From: Polytrichum commune
Lineage: Eukaryota; Streptophyta; Polytrichopsida; Polytrichales; Polytrichaceae
NCBI GenBank assembly: GCA_950295325.1
Contig: OX485806.1
Span: forward strand, 58,833,169 to 58,897,168
DNA length: 64,000 nucleotides
Direction: 5' to 3'
The position numbers and the translations under genes were made by a program. Numbering within the stretch: the first letter of the stretch is position 1; each line of letters begins with the position of its first letter. Positions 23,560-35,843 of this stretch are shown here, piece after piece. The notes below the pieces were generated by a model. It was not told the origin of the DNA. It worked only from the letters and a program-made list of their open reading frames with translations, and ran no database searches.

Positions 23560-24260
23560 GTGCGTGAAAAACTATGGTTTATTTGTTACGCACCTCAAGG
23601 GAGACCCCAAAGTGACACCCGAGACTTGTGGCGCCGTTGGTGAGAGGGCCCAAGTGATCTTAGTGTGGGTGAGGGCCCCCGGCATTTGGAACACCTCCCA
23701 CCCACGGAGACTAGAAGGCACGAGGGTAGAGCCATGAGCTACATGTAGCTTATGGCGTGGTGATTCTAGAATGCTCAAGAAAACCTCAATCAAAGGTGTG
23801 ACCCAATAGATATGGCAATTTGAGTGGAGCGCTGTCCCATGACAGCGCCCTACTGTAGTTGTGCCCTGAGAGTGGCTCCCAGGACTGTCAAGGTTTGAAA
23901 AAACATAACTTCCTCTGTACTTGCCTGAATGGGGAAAGTGAGGAGTGCATCGGCATTTACGTGAAACATAAATGATAATGACATGGTTGTTTGTTAGCAT
24001 CAGACATCATACAAGGAAGTTATGATGTTCTGAAGCTGTTGGGGTGTTTTAACCCCACTGGCTAAGGGGAAATGTCTACTTGGCCCCAACTCTTGGTAAA
24101 GAAATAAAAGGTTTTTTGACGGTGGTGTAGGGGCCCTACCAAAAGTCCTAGGCCTCCATAGCTTTGGCCCAATGTGAGGCCATAGTTGCTTAGTATGGTT
24201 CGGGTTGTTGTAGTGTTGCTCCGGCAACGTGGTGATCAACTCAAGATTGTGAACTTATTA
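23560..24260 (+). mobile_element. LTR fragment, family C (5' part)
   Basis: Matches 57,700-58,290 in the same orientation. Shared words include CATACAAGGAAGTTATGATG, AATGTCTACTTGGCCCCAAC, TTGCCTGAATGGGG and TTCGGGTTGTTGTA. The homology stops near 24,240, just after TGATCAAC, so the last quarter of the LTR is missing. No associated internal region was found. Confidence 0.8.
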
Positions 24261-24279
24261 GCCATGTCCTAGAAAAAAA

Positions 24280-25913
24280 TGTCACCAAGAAGAAACAAAC
24301 ACAATGGTGTGAGCTTAAATTCGATGCCTACATATATCCTTAGGCCTAGGAGGATTAACACTTGGCATTGGAATTTTCCTTTATTATTCTAAAACATAAA
24401 AAGAGTGAAAGTTGATTTGAATTGCGGTTTTAAACTTTAGCCTAGCATGATGGCATTTGGTGGTTGGAGGAGAGGAAATAGTTAGTAGGGGCATTAGTGT
24501 AAGTGTGGGGGGACTTGGGTATTAAACATTAGGTGGTTGGGTTTATGTTAGTTGGTATTGGGACTTGTTGCTGTCCGTTTTAGGATAGAAAGGTTAGCAA
24601 CCTAGAGAATTCCGGCAGAAGGGAAGGAGCGGTTGCCAGGGAACAGTGCGGTGGGGAAGCAGAAAAACAAAGGTTGTTGGAGGAGAGAACATGGGATGCG
24701 GAATGGAGATCAGGCGCGGCTAGGTAGAAAACCGAATTCATGGATTGCAGGGGGCCCCATTGGGGAATGGCAGCAGAGATTTGGCGCTGAATAAAATGCC
24801 AACAATGGCTTGAAGCTTCCAAGTGTCGCTTGCTGAGCGGAGGAGCAACTGAACCGAATCTGCACTGAGGGAGGTGTGAGGCATTGGAGATGCAGCGATG
24901 GGTCAGTGCAGGCATTGGCGGCATGAGGGCATCAGAGGTAGGAGGATAAGGCGGCCCACCTCGAACCTTCCCACCAGTGTGAACTAGGAGGGAGAGAATG
25001 CCTAAGAATTCCTGGCCAAACCATTCACACCTACCTCGGTGTTGAAGAATGTCGTGGACAATCTGGAAGCAATACATAGTGCGGAGGGGGCTATCTGTGC
25101 CCGGGAGAACAGTGGCTATACAATTGGTTGCTGCCTGTAAGCTTGGAAGGTTGGATGGAAACTCGGTATGGCCAAAACTTTGAGTGAGGAGGGCTTGGGC
25201 AACAAGCAATTCCCAGATGTTGGGAAGTCTACTGATCACGGTTGCAGTCGAATTCAGGGATTGGAAAGGGACCAGACAAGTGTTGGAAAGAGGTTACAGA
25301 AGGGGCGATCAAAATGCAGACTTCCTTAGCTGAATTCGGGTACAAAGCAGAACCAATGCTTCGGCATTACCCTCTCAGCTGAAGGCAAGTAAAGGCTCCA
25401 GGTTGGACAAGCTTGCGAGTGCCGAAGCTCTGGCCACACTTCTGTAAGACCAGCTGACCGAAGAGCTGCCGAAATCCTTCCTGAAATTGGCATCGACTGC
25501 CGGTTGGGATGAGGACTTACTGTTTATTAACTGGGGTGCTAAGTTGGGTTACTTAATCAAGTAGGGTAGGAAGAGAAATTAGGCTAGGGCAACAACTAGT
25601 AGAATTAATAAATCAGGAGGTACCAAGTTGAATTTGAGGAGCCTAAGGCCATTCTTGAAATGGTAGAGTTAGTTAAGTGAGTTGAGTAGGGGAATGTAAT
25701 AGTTGTAGGCTGATTGTGAGCACCAAGACAAGGGAATCAAGTGTTCATAAACACTTGTGAACTTAGGCCATCATAATAAATTGGGTGTTATATGTTTTAC
25801 ATCGTGGAGCATTGTGAGCTGGATATTGGAGTTAATGAGGCTAAAGGTGTAAATGTGAGCCATGGGCTCTCACCCGGATTACGACGCTTAAGGGTGGGGG
25901 TTTGTGGATGACA
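24280..25913 (+). mobile_element. LTR, family A (probable 5' LTR of gypsy element G2)
   Basis: It ends with the family A terminal block: gagccatgggctctcac, ggattacgacgc, gggtgggggttt, gatgaca. A candidate start TGTCACC at 24,280 gives about 1.63 kb. The subterminal word GTGAGCTTAAATTCGATGCC resembles GTGAGCCCAATAT at 29,447 and 47,830. The central part (24.6-25.2 kb) is GC-richer, as in the other family members. A gypsy internal region follows. No target duplication could be matched, so the start is uncertain. Confidence 0.6.
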
Positions 25914-28900
25914 AATGGGCTAACAATTGCAAATGTTATCTTCTAGAGGGGGGAATCTTGTTGAGGTTATTTCCAAATGAGGATACTCAAATATGCGTAA
26001 CACAAAGCCGTGGTGGAAAATTGATTGTGGCAATCTACAATAAAAAAGGAAAACATTTAACCTTAGCCATAACAAAACAACTAGTATGATTTAGTCCTTA
26101 TTGGTGGCCTACAATAGAAGTGGTCATCAAATATCATGTTGAGTACAATTGTAAATAATGTATGCTAGACAACAACATTGAACAAGAAGATATGAATAAA
26201 AATAAATTGTAAATACATTAAGGGGAGAATTTCCAACAAATTGAAGAAGCCCTTACAATGATTATTTAGTATTTGGGAAAAAAATATATGACAAACTGAC
26301 CCAAAAAAAACATGAACAAATTGCAAATCATAGTCAATTTCTCACCACCAAAGGAGAAAAAATAATGAGGAAAATTATCACAAGTGAAAGGCCTCAAAAA
26401 TGCCTTCCCAAAAATTGGATAAGAAAATTTCTTGATGAACTTCACGGATAACATCAAACAACCAACAAAATGTTGGATAAATCTCTCATGGACCTTTGTG
26501 ATGGCCTACCATTGGTCAAGACATTCGGGATCATGTAAAAAATTGTCACACATGCAATCAACTAAAAAACGGTACATTCAAAATGCCAAGGGCTAATACT
26601 ACCCTAAAACATTAGCGGATGCCAATAATGGTATATTTGACTTATGGAAGAACTTAAGGACATTAAGGCTCACATAAGAAACAAAAATTTACAACAGAAA
26701 CCTATGATATTTACTCATAAAAAAAAAATATAGCACCAAAGGCTAACCATTATATCACTTGGGAACGCCAAAATGTGAAGACAAGGTGATCATTGGATTA
26801 CAATGTGGAGCAATAATCATTACCAAACCCCAACAAGATTTGAGAAATCCATTTATAAACTACCTCACACATGGGAGATTGATGGCACTGGCAACGGTTT
26901 CACAAAGACAACAAATAGCAATAAGAAGTCGACCATTACAACTAATTAATGGAAAAAATTAATCAAAGAAAGATTTGATCACTATGGCCATTATTGCCAA
27001 AGCACATGAAGGTATTGCGGGTGGACATTTTGCAGCAAACATCACCCTTCATATAATTTTACAGTTTTTTATTGGTGGCTCATCATGAAAGGAGACGTAT
27101 AAATGTATTGTAAACAACATGACATATGTCAAAAAGTGGGACCAAAGGTCTCCAAGTCATCACAACCACTACATCCAATCATGCTCACAGAAGTCTTCCA
27201 AAAATGGGAATTAAATTTTTATTGGCCCAATAAATGCTCCAGCCAAACATACCAAAAATAGGTATATCATCACCGCCATATACTACACCACAAAGTAGGG
27301 CACTTAAAGACAATACCGCAGCATCCACAACAAATTTTATTTTCGAAGAGATCATCACCAAATTTGGATGTCCAATTGAATTGGTGAGCGACTAAAGGAA
27401 CGATTTCTTAAATGAAACCATACAATTTTTAACCAAGACATTTATGATCTTGCATGGTATATCAACAACATACTACGCTCAACAAAATGGACAAGCAAAA
27501 CGCACCAACAAAAGTAAATTAAGGTAGCATGTACTAAAATGGTGAATGCAAATCGCACAAATTGGGACACCAAATTACATGCTATTTTATTGGCATATAT
27601 AAAAACTTATAAAATAACTACAAAATATACGCATTTTTTCACTGGTGTTTGGCATAGAAACTTTACTCCATATGACATATATCTACAACGAATAAAATTT
27701 ACCATGAAGTCAAGAGTTCCACCTTGTTTTACAAAAAATATTGAAATAATTAAAGATTCTATACTTTACTCGCGTAGAAGTAATGCAAAATATGAAACAT
27801 AGCCAAACCATGAGGATAAAAAATTAATGGAAGACAAGGCTTGCAAACATTTCAAAAGACACCCCAATAATATTAAAGGGAAAAATGTCAAAGACACCTT
27901 CAACCCTCAACCTTAGACGGTGAAACCCGCTATTGACCAATTTACATGAATATCACTCCTACCAAAATTATACTATTAATGTTTTCCATTTCTACAAAGG
28001 TGATCACACGTATACTATTATTGACATTTAGTTTTGTATAACGTCATTTTTTCTAACTCTCATGGTGTGAGCCTCAGATTTGTCCCCAACGGTAAAAAGG
28101 CTCACAATTGAGGGTTTTAAGAAAAAACCTTAAATTACTAATAGGAAAATTAGCCAAAGAACCATTTAGATTAAAATGGTTTTAAAAGTCAGGGTCTTCA
28201 TATCCAAACATAGGGAAGTCTCTTGTCCCATCGAAGACCAAGGTCTTGGCATCTTCCGAAGGCCCGGGGTTTTGGTGTATGTTCTCATGACTTGGCAGTG
28301 TATCCAAAGAGTTCCCAAAAGGGGGAGGGAACTCCATCTCTTTCGCATCCTCTTTTCCTTTCTTTGCTCTGCCCCCTTCAGTGTCACATCCCTCTTTTCC
28401 GATGGGATCCTCTTCATTTGTTTATTTTTTTCCGGTATCTTGGTTGGAGGCACTATTAAAAAATGACAAAGTTAACCAAGGAAAAAGATATTTAGAGGGA
28501 AAAAAAATCCCAAAATTTTACAAAGGTTAAAAGATTTTATGGCATCAACAGATCAACAAACCTAATCCGCACAAATTTAAAATCCAATGGAATGGACCCA
28601 TAATCAAAGAGATCTTTAATAATATAATAACATTGTGGATGTAATTACTTCACAAGAAGAATCCCTTGGAAAGGTAAATATGACCAAGATTAAACCTTAC
28701 CACAAACCCCTAGAGGCAAAAACCTATGTCCTGGAAGTTTGTATCAACAAAAATAATCACGAAAGGCAACAATTGGGTTTTGTGTTAGAGAACCTTTGTA
28801 CGAAGACACAAACTACCACAATGAAAAAACAATTCATTCATACAACAAGGAGAAACAATGCATTTCTTATGGAGGACAAAAAATAGCTAGTGCATACTGA

Positions 28901-29119
28901 CCACACAAACAAATTATGGCACCCCTTGCAGAACAAAAATGGGTGGGACCATACACCATCACGAGAATTCACAATGATGACACCATTGGAATCAAGACCA
29001 TACATCACAAAGATTTAGGGAGATGGAAGTCATTCAAATTCTTGCCATATGACTCGTTCAAACCCAACCAAGTGATTACTTTTGACCAAGAAGGGATGAG
29101 TCTTTGTCAACACTTCTAG
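25914..29119 (+). pseudogene. Ty3/gypsy element G2, internal region with decayed integrase
   Basis: The best block is 26,990-27,520. AKAHEGIAGGHFAANIT gives the first histidine of the integrase HHCC zinc finger; CKQHDICQKVGPK gives the cysteine pair. Then come LHPIMLTEVFQKWELNF (core start), YIITA, WxxxxPLKDN-like, NFIFEEIITKFGCPIELVSD (second Asp), and STTYYAQQNGQAERTNK with the catalytic Glu. At 28,916-29,119 MAPLAEQKWVGPYTITRIHN and LGRWKSFKFLPY continue the C-terminal region. Between and before these the frame is broken by stops; upstream RT is not recognisable. GC-richer DNA at 28,170-28,460 has no assigned role. Confidence 0.75.
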
Positions 29120-29298
29120 ATTACCAAGAAATGTACCAAAATATGTTGGAATGTTGTTTCATACAACCATTAAGAAAAATGATTCATGATGACAAAACCA
29201 AGAATTAAACCCTATGATGAGAACATGAATACAAATTTACACCCTTCAAATTCAAGGTTTAAAAAAATGTTTTTGAAAAATATCATCCATACACATAT

Positions 29299-29308
29299 GA
29301 GGGGAGGT
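29299..29308 (+). other. Polypurine tract candidate of element G2
   Basis: GAGGGGAGGT follows the G2 coding remnant by about 180 bases, where the 3' polypurine tract is expected. It is not directly followed by TG, so the LTR start is unclear. Confidence 0.35.
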
Positions 29309-29309
29309 A

Positions 29310-31555
29310 TACATCTGCAACTCATATGGCTTCATATAGTCATGACATGACAAGTGATCATGACAAAAATACATGTGTGAAAGACATAAGATTTTTTTCA
29401 CATCACAAGATGGCACTTAAAAGAAGGTTATACCACACATGTGAATGTGAGCCCAATATTGTGCTCCCATGTCTACCTAACTATTACAATTATTAAAACT
29501 TTAAAATTTGTGTGGTGTGAGTAGCTTAAGGGATAATACAAAGTGATGTGTTAAATTTTAGGCTTGGTTAATTTAATTGTGAGGTTGGGTTATTAAAAGG
29601 GAAAAGACCAAAAGAAAAATGAGTGATGAGACTCAATTAGAATTTAAAACAAGGCCACGCTTAAGGGGGCTTGATGCTAAGGGCATTGGGCATTTAGGCC
29701 TCTTGCACTGTTCAATTAAGGAGGGGGAGGGCTCCTTCTCGGCACGGCAAAATGGATCAAGACTGGATTTTTGGGCTTGGTTTTGGGGGTCCCTAGAAGC
29801 CTCAGAGTTGGGCTCATTGTTCTCTCTCTTTGGGATGCAACCGGAAGCACGGGTAGATCACTCCATTATCAAGTTGAACACCACGTGCGACCAAAAAAAA
29901 TCTTCTTTTGGTAAGTTGCACCACCAAAATGGGTCAAAATTTTATCAAATGTTTTTTCATGAGTAGATATACATAGTACCTATGACATAGTTATAAGTGG
30001 TAACTAAATTTGATGATTTGTTTTTTTCATAAAACATACCGTTTCTAACTAGAATGACACAGAGTTGAACTAAAAAAATTACTAAAAAAAATAAAGATGA
30101 CTAAAAATTTCAAAAAAATATACAAAAGATACTATCAATGGTTATGTATATGTAGAAAAAATATCATAAATATTAAAATTATATATGGCATGTAATATAG
30201 GGGTAGCAAACTTTGTCCACACGTGGTGTCAACTTGACAATGAAGTGACCTCCCCGTGACCGGAAGGCAGTCTGGGTAGGGCGAAGCCCTGGTAGATTTT
30301 CACTCTGTAGGAAGGGCTTGAGCATTACACAACAACGTGGAACTGGGGCGGGGAATGTGAGCTGATGATGCAGAGGGAGCTGGAGGAAAGGCTCAGGGAA
30401 TGGTTGCCTCTCCAGTGAGGAGATCAGGAAGAGGGAGGAGGGTCTGAGCTGTGGAGGAGGGAGGTTGAGTGTTGAACCAAGAGAGGAGTCAAGGAGAGAT
30501 TGGCTAAATCAGCGAAAGAGGGTTCCCAACTGCATTGACACTTGACGCCCACACAGTTTAGGCTCAAAATCCCAGGGATTTGCATTCAATCTCAAGCACG
30601 AATTGCACTTGGTAAACTCATAATTCAGGACTCTTGATGCTGAAGGAGGCTACACAATTCACTAAGTAGAAGTCGGCAGTTCATTTGGCGGCACCAATAA
30701 TCACCCAACAAATCTAGTAGTATGGTGGCAATCGACTCAAATAAACAAAGGCGATGCCGGGAGACCAATAGGGCAAGGGATTTGGAAGTGAGGCAGCTAG
30801 GTCGGTGGGTGTATCCCACACAAGCATCCAGTTGATCCACATTCCCTGGGAGATCTTCTAAGTGGATAGAGGTCGAGGCTGCAATGCGGCAGGGACTCCT
30901 CCGCTACTGGGAACACGATGGGAGGCTGTGAGGCAGTGGCAAGGCCGAGGTAAATCTGGAAGGGGAAGGGACTGCTGTAACCTCGAGGTAAGGAGTCTTA
31001 ACATCTCACAGAGCTGGGAGGCATTCCCTTCAACTGCCGAGAGGGAACAAAGTTGGAGAAGGGTACTGGGGAACAATTGTAAGCAACTGAGGCCTTACAA
31101 GGAATGGTGGTTGGAAGCTGGTAACGTGGATTGAGAATTAAGGGTAGGAATGAGGACCAGTGTGATGTGTGCTAGATAGACAATCATTTAGTTGATAATT
31201 CGGCAATTAGTGAGATTGACCTAGGCGGCATGAACAAGCTAACATGTAATTAGCACTGGTTCAAGGCCACTAGAGTACTGTGTGAGTGAGTGATTAGATT
31301 GGTAGGGTAAGCTATGAGACTCAAGAGCAACATAAAGCTCTATGGGTGATTGTGTGTGAGACTTACCACAGGGTAGTGGAGTGTTTATGAATACTTGAAC
31401 CCTTGGGGTATTGAATAAAAGGTTTTGTGTTTAACATTCATATTGTCGGAGCATTGGGAGTTGAATCCCAAGGCCAAGGGTGCGAAGCAAGTGCATGTGA
31501 GCCATAGGCTCTCACCCGGACTACGACGCTTAAGGGTGGGGGTTTAGGGTTGACA
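29310..31555 (+). mobile_element. LTR, family A (probable 3' LTR of gypsy element G2)
   Basis: It ends with GAGCCATAGGCTCTCAC, GACTACGACGC, GGGTGGGGGTTT and AGGGTTGACA at 31,555, nearly identical to the end of the solo LTR at 2,037 read in reverse. AATAAA lies near 31,419. GTGAGCCCAATAT (29,447) matches the subterminal word of the 47.8 kb copy. An alternative start is TGTCAAC at 30,227, giving 1.33 kb. If the LTR starts near 29,310 it is 0.6 kb longer than its 5' partner and may contain an AT-rich insert at about 29,970-30,210. Confidence 0.6.
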
Positions 31556-33420
31556 GTGAAGTATGGGTGAACCTATGGAATCTAATATGGGTAGTGCTCA
31601 TGATTAAAATAATGCACCAAAATGGAAACTTACAATGGATTTCACCTTACATTCATCCATAAAGAACATTCAAAAACTCAATACCAAATTCAAGGCTTTC
31701 ACATTTCAAACAAGATGTAGTTATCATACATTCATTTATGGAGCATAAATTATAATTGAAATGAATATGAAAGAAATAATTCATTTATAACAACTCAAAA
31801 ATGTATTATTCAAAACCATAAACTAAAATTTGAATCCAATTTTTATTTATATTGGAAGGGTTTGCACAAGGCAAACCCCAAGAAAAAAGGGCCCACTACA
31901 CAAGGTAGTATTCTCTTTGTTGACTATTTTACAACTTGCAAAGACCACACACACACACACATGAAAAACCCACAAGTCAAAAAGATGTGGAACAAAGATG
32001 AATCATAATTTAAAAAATGAAAAAATATTCATTGGTAAAAAACTAAACAACCATAGAAGATTACCAAACAACCATAGAAGATTACCAAACAACCACATTA
32101 CACGTAATAGGGCCAAGATAGCCAATTGGCACAACCACAAGCAGTAAAAAATCCCAATAGATTCAACCGAGCTCATCATCATTCACACTATGCCATAATC
32201 ATTTGAGAGGACATTAACAATATCACCATTTCTTTTAAGCACATGTTGTTCAAGCTCAAAGTTGCACAACAAATTTTCTGGGTAGAGAAGTTGTTTAGGA
32301 GAAGGTTATAGTAGCAAGTTAAGGGAGAAGCAAGGATTAGAAGGATTTTGTGTCAAAATGAGGACGACTCTTCAGGACAAAGGAAAAGTTGCCATGTGAG
32401 GACAATAAAAGACACAATCTTCAACACTAAGATGGCAACATTGGATTTTGAACCTTGCCAAGAACAATAAACATTTTTGCAGTTGATAGGTTTGGATAGA
32501 TTCGTTACTAAGGTCACATGGGAGATATTGCATGTACACGTCATCCAAGAAGTGATCACCAACTTGGATACAGAAACCATGGAGATGAAGTTGAATGGGA
32601 AGGTCATACCAATTTTTGGCAAGGATCGGAGACAAAAGATAAAGGCGGTGTTTTACCTCAACATATTTTTAGCAAAGTCAGAACCAGGCATGCCAACAAT
32701 CAAGGTTATTGATTGATTTCCCAACATCAATGACAAAATGAAGAACAAGCTAGGCACATGCAAAATTGATGATTGCATTGTAGAGCTCAACTACCTCCAC
32801 TTGTTCCTAGGGATGGCCGTATCGTAGTGACTTAGAGCGTCGTCCGGATTATGATGACCTAACTACCCAATTTCCTCATGCATTTTTATCGCCTCGCGGT
32901 TGTCATTTCTTTTACATTTGGTAAGTAGCCAAATAGCCGGCTTCAATGAGCCAAGTTACCTTTCGTTCCAAAACTTTTCCCTCTCTTGCAAGTCTTATCT
33001 TTAGTCTCTAAATTGTTAGTTTCCACCACCGGAACTTCCCGCCGTTGAAACATGTGTTGATAATATTTTAACAATAATGAAGTGATTGTCAAAAAAAAAT
33101 TTCCATGTAAATGAGATTTCCTCTTAAGATGTGTAGTATTGCCTCTACTAATCTTCCATTTTCTTATCGACTCTTGAGGAGGCATCCTTGAGTTTATTGA
33201 CTCAACTTAGTTATTGATGACCGGATGTTCTTTAGAACTCCTTTATTTTGTATCTATAATGATGTAACTCTTCGTGCCGTCGAGGGAACCTCTCATCTTG
33301 ATATCTCTCAAAGTGGTTCTTTTCTATTTAATCTTATTTTTAATCTTCTCTTTGTGTTGTAAAGGTCTTCATGTGCCTAATCGTCTTCTCGCTTTTTTTG
33401 GATTTTCAATTCTAGTAGGC
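31556..33420. other. No gene recognised; one unassigned open frame
   Basis: An 80-codon open frame on the plus strand (32,477-32,716) is lysine- and glutamate-rich and could be a transposon fragment, but I recognise no motif. A short CA repeat lies near 31,950, and a 22-base unit (ACCAAACAACCATAGAAGATT-like) is repeated at 32,045-32,100. The right end (about 32,920-32,965) has words such as AAGTAGCCAAAT that resemble the minisatellite at 42.9-43.4 kb. Confidence 0.4.
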
Positions 33421-33423
33421 TAA

Positions 33424-33439
33424 GGGGGGGGGGGGGGGG
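33424..33439. repeat. Poly-G run at the left end of the Harbinger
   Basis: Sixteen consecutive G residues directly after the TAA duplication. It probably arose by slippage from the GGG start of the terminal repeat, or it is a sequencing artefact. Confidence 0.9.
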
Positions 33440-33499
33440 CGCACCCGGGGTGTCCAAGCCGGATATGGGCCCGGGACCGTTCGGTGGGAGCTAACCGGT

Positions 33500-35843
33500 G
33501 CCGCACAGGGGGGTGCCGAGATGGAGGGCAAGCCGGATGTCAGACCTTGTCGGCATGTCTTTCTTGCCGGAATTTTTCACTCCGGTATTGTTTGCACTGC
33601 ATTCTCACCGTTGGTGAACACCAACGTTACGACTGAGTCCACCCACGAAGTGAATGAAAATCGGCAATTGCCGATGAAAGTCATCCCCTCCTGCGGACGT
33701 CTCTCAGTGGAAGCCCGGGTCTGCGAGCTGGGGTTGGGGTTTCGCGGAGTCTAGGAGGAGTCCTGTGCGGGCGAGGAGAGGCTGCTACGAAGGAGCGATT
33801 TTTCCCGCCATGGCCGACTGTGTTGCGCAATCCTAAAGGTGAGAATTTGCTATGCTGCGAGGTTGCCGTTACGTAGAATGTATGTGGGACACCGGGAGGA
33901 AAGCGGAGGATAGCGATAGTAGGGCGGTAGAGACCTTCGACATGAGGTTGTTGTGCTATGTTGTCCCCGTCGCATGTGGCAGACGAGCAGAGCCGCTATG
34001 GCCACACGGTCCCGATGAGGCAATTCGCGCTATTGCCGCTTGCGTTGTTGTCAATGCAGCTGGACCTTCGTGCGGTGAGAGGTTCTGTTTCAACGCCATT
34101 GCAACTATTTTTTCCGTTGGCCACTGTGCGCTCCTGAGGTTGGTTTCACTATATGATTTTTGCTGTTGGCTTGGGGGCCCTCTGCGAAGTCGTTGTGTCG
34201 GATGTTCTCCGCCGAAACTCTAGCTCCGTCCTCTGTTGCCTCCGCGGCGAGTCCTCCTGGGTTTTTCTTGCTTTCATGTCGCTCTAGAAAACCATAAGAT
34301 CGGAGTTCAGTATGTAGGGGTCAGTTGTGGGAGCAGTGCATTGCCTTCCCACCTCGAGGCGGGGCCCTTCTGTGCGCAGGCAGTGTGTGTGGTGGCGTGT
34401 AGTTCACGTTGCGCGGTACTCTGTCTACCCACGCTCCACTGTGTCCGGCCAGAACCACATCGACCTGACGTGCCAATCCCATGGCACAACCCGCGTCGAC
34501 GATCGTGCAACTGAGATTTGGTGCTCGATGTGAATCGCCAGTGACGGTGCGCAAATTTATGTTCGTGGAGCCCAGTGTCATAAATTTTTTTCGGGCGTTC
34601 TTTGGAAGAAACTCTGTGAGCTGCCACTATAACAAGAGGTCCATCAATTATGCCTGCATAGTAATCTCCCCAGCAACATGTCCTGCCAATTTGATAGGCA
34701 GTGTGGGTTCCGGGCACAACTGTTTGGGTGTTGTTATTGCTCCTCCATGCCCTGCCATTTCTGCCTGCCCATTCAAAGCCGCAAAACGTTATATTGCTGC
34801 CTTTTGGAATTGGTCCTTTTTTCGCTCATGCTTATGCTTATGTTTGGCTCGCTTATGCTTCTGGCCACATTGTATGGCTCGTAATATATATGCACAGGGT
34901 CAGGTCAATGCCGACGTGCGCAATTGGGCTGCCCCGCAGCCCCATAAAATTGGCGATTTCAAACATTACAGCCGGAGTTTAAATTTCTGGGGGCATCAAC
35001 CGCCCTGGACTCTGTGCATGGAGCTGCTGCGGTTCAACGTCGCACCACCCATCGTCTTCGCTTTGCGTTCAGCACCCGGGGATCAGATATGCCGTCGGAT
35101 TTTTTTTTTTTTTTTTTTTTTTCGCCTGATTGTTCGCAGGTGAGTGCAGGGGTGCTTGCGGTCCTACCGTTTGGCCTGCAATTCCAGATGCCGTCCGGTT
35201 TCAAAATACAGCTGGTGCCAAACACTTCCTGTCTTTGCATTTTGTGTGCCTGGATGTTCATTGACCCTCTCTGTGGGGCCGATCCAGGTCGCCAGGTCTG
35301 CTCGCCTTGGTTGTTCCTCACACGTTATTGACTGCCACTTTTTCTGTGCCCCGTTTGCAGAAGAAGGACCCGGGACTTCCACGCAACGCCCACCTGCATG
35401 CTGGAAGCTGTGTATCTCCACTATTCCATCGCCATCAGCAATTGCCGATCCCCCCTTCCGCAGGTGTGGTCACCAGTGTCCGATTGCCCTTCTGTGCCTG
35501 CAGGCCGATGCACAGGGTGCATTGGTCCAATGATTAGGCTTCTGCACTTTGATTTGGGGAAGCATTCAAACTGTTGTTGGTTTTTTTTAATCCTGCTCGC
35601 CGTGCATTGGCATGTTCTTTGTTTGTCTGCATTCATTGTTACATATGGAAGTCGGGATTTCCATGTCCAGGGGCATCATGCTTTTTCCTCTGCTGTGGTT
35701 GTGGTTCTGTGTGGCTGTGGTTCTGTTCGGGGCCCCACAGCTTGCCGCTCCGCATTCAGTTCGTGTGTGCATCTCTGTGTCTCTTGTGGCTCGGACTATT
35801 GACTTCACAATTTTGGGTGTGCCAGGATTGGATTCTTTTTGTA
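33500..35843 (+). other. Harbinger left arm, GC-rich, no gene assigned
   Basis: Many overlapping open frames on both strands reflect high GC rather than coding. Their products are low in any recognisable motif. A run of 23 T at 35,101-35,122 and a 9-T run near 35,581 are present. The region may be promoter and leader for the Myb-like gene. Confidence 0.5.

Noticed and set aside
28166..28466. Overlapping plus and minus open frames in a GC-richer patch of element G2
   Set aside because: No motif on either strand, and the position inside a decayed gypsy internal region makes a separate gene unlikely.
30227..31555. A 1.33-kb solo LTR starting at TGTCAAC
   Set aside because: The flanking five bases (CGTGG and GTGAA) do not match, and the family's subterminal word lies further left at 29,447. 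Kept only as an alternative start.
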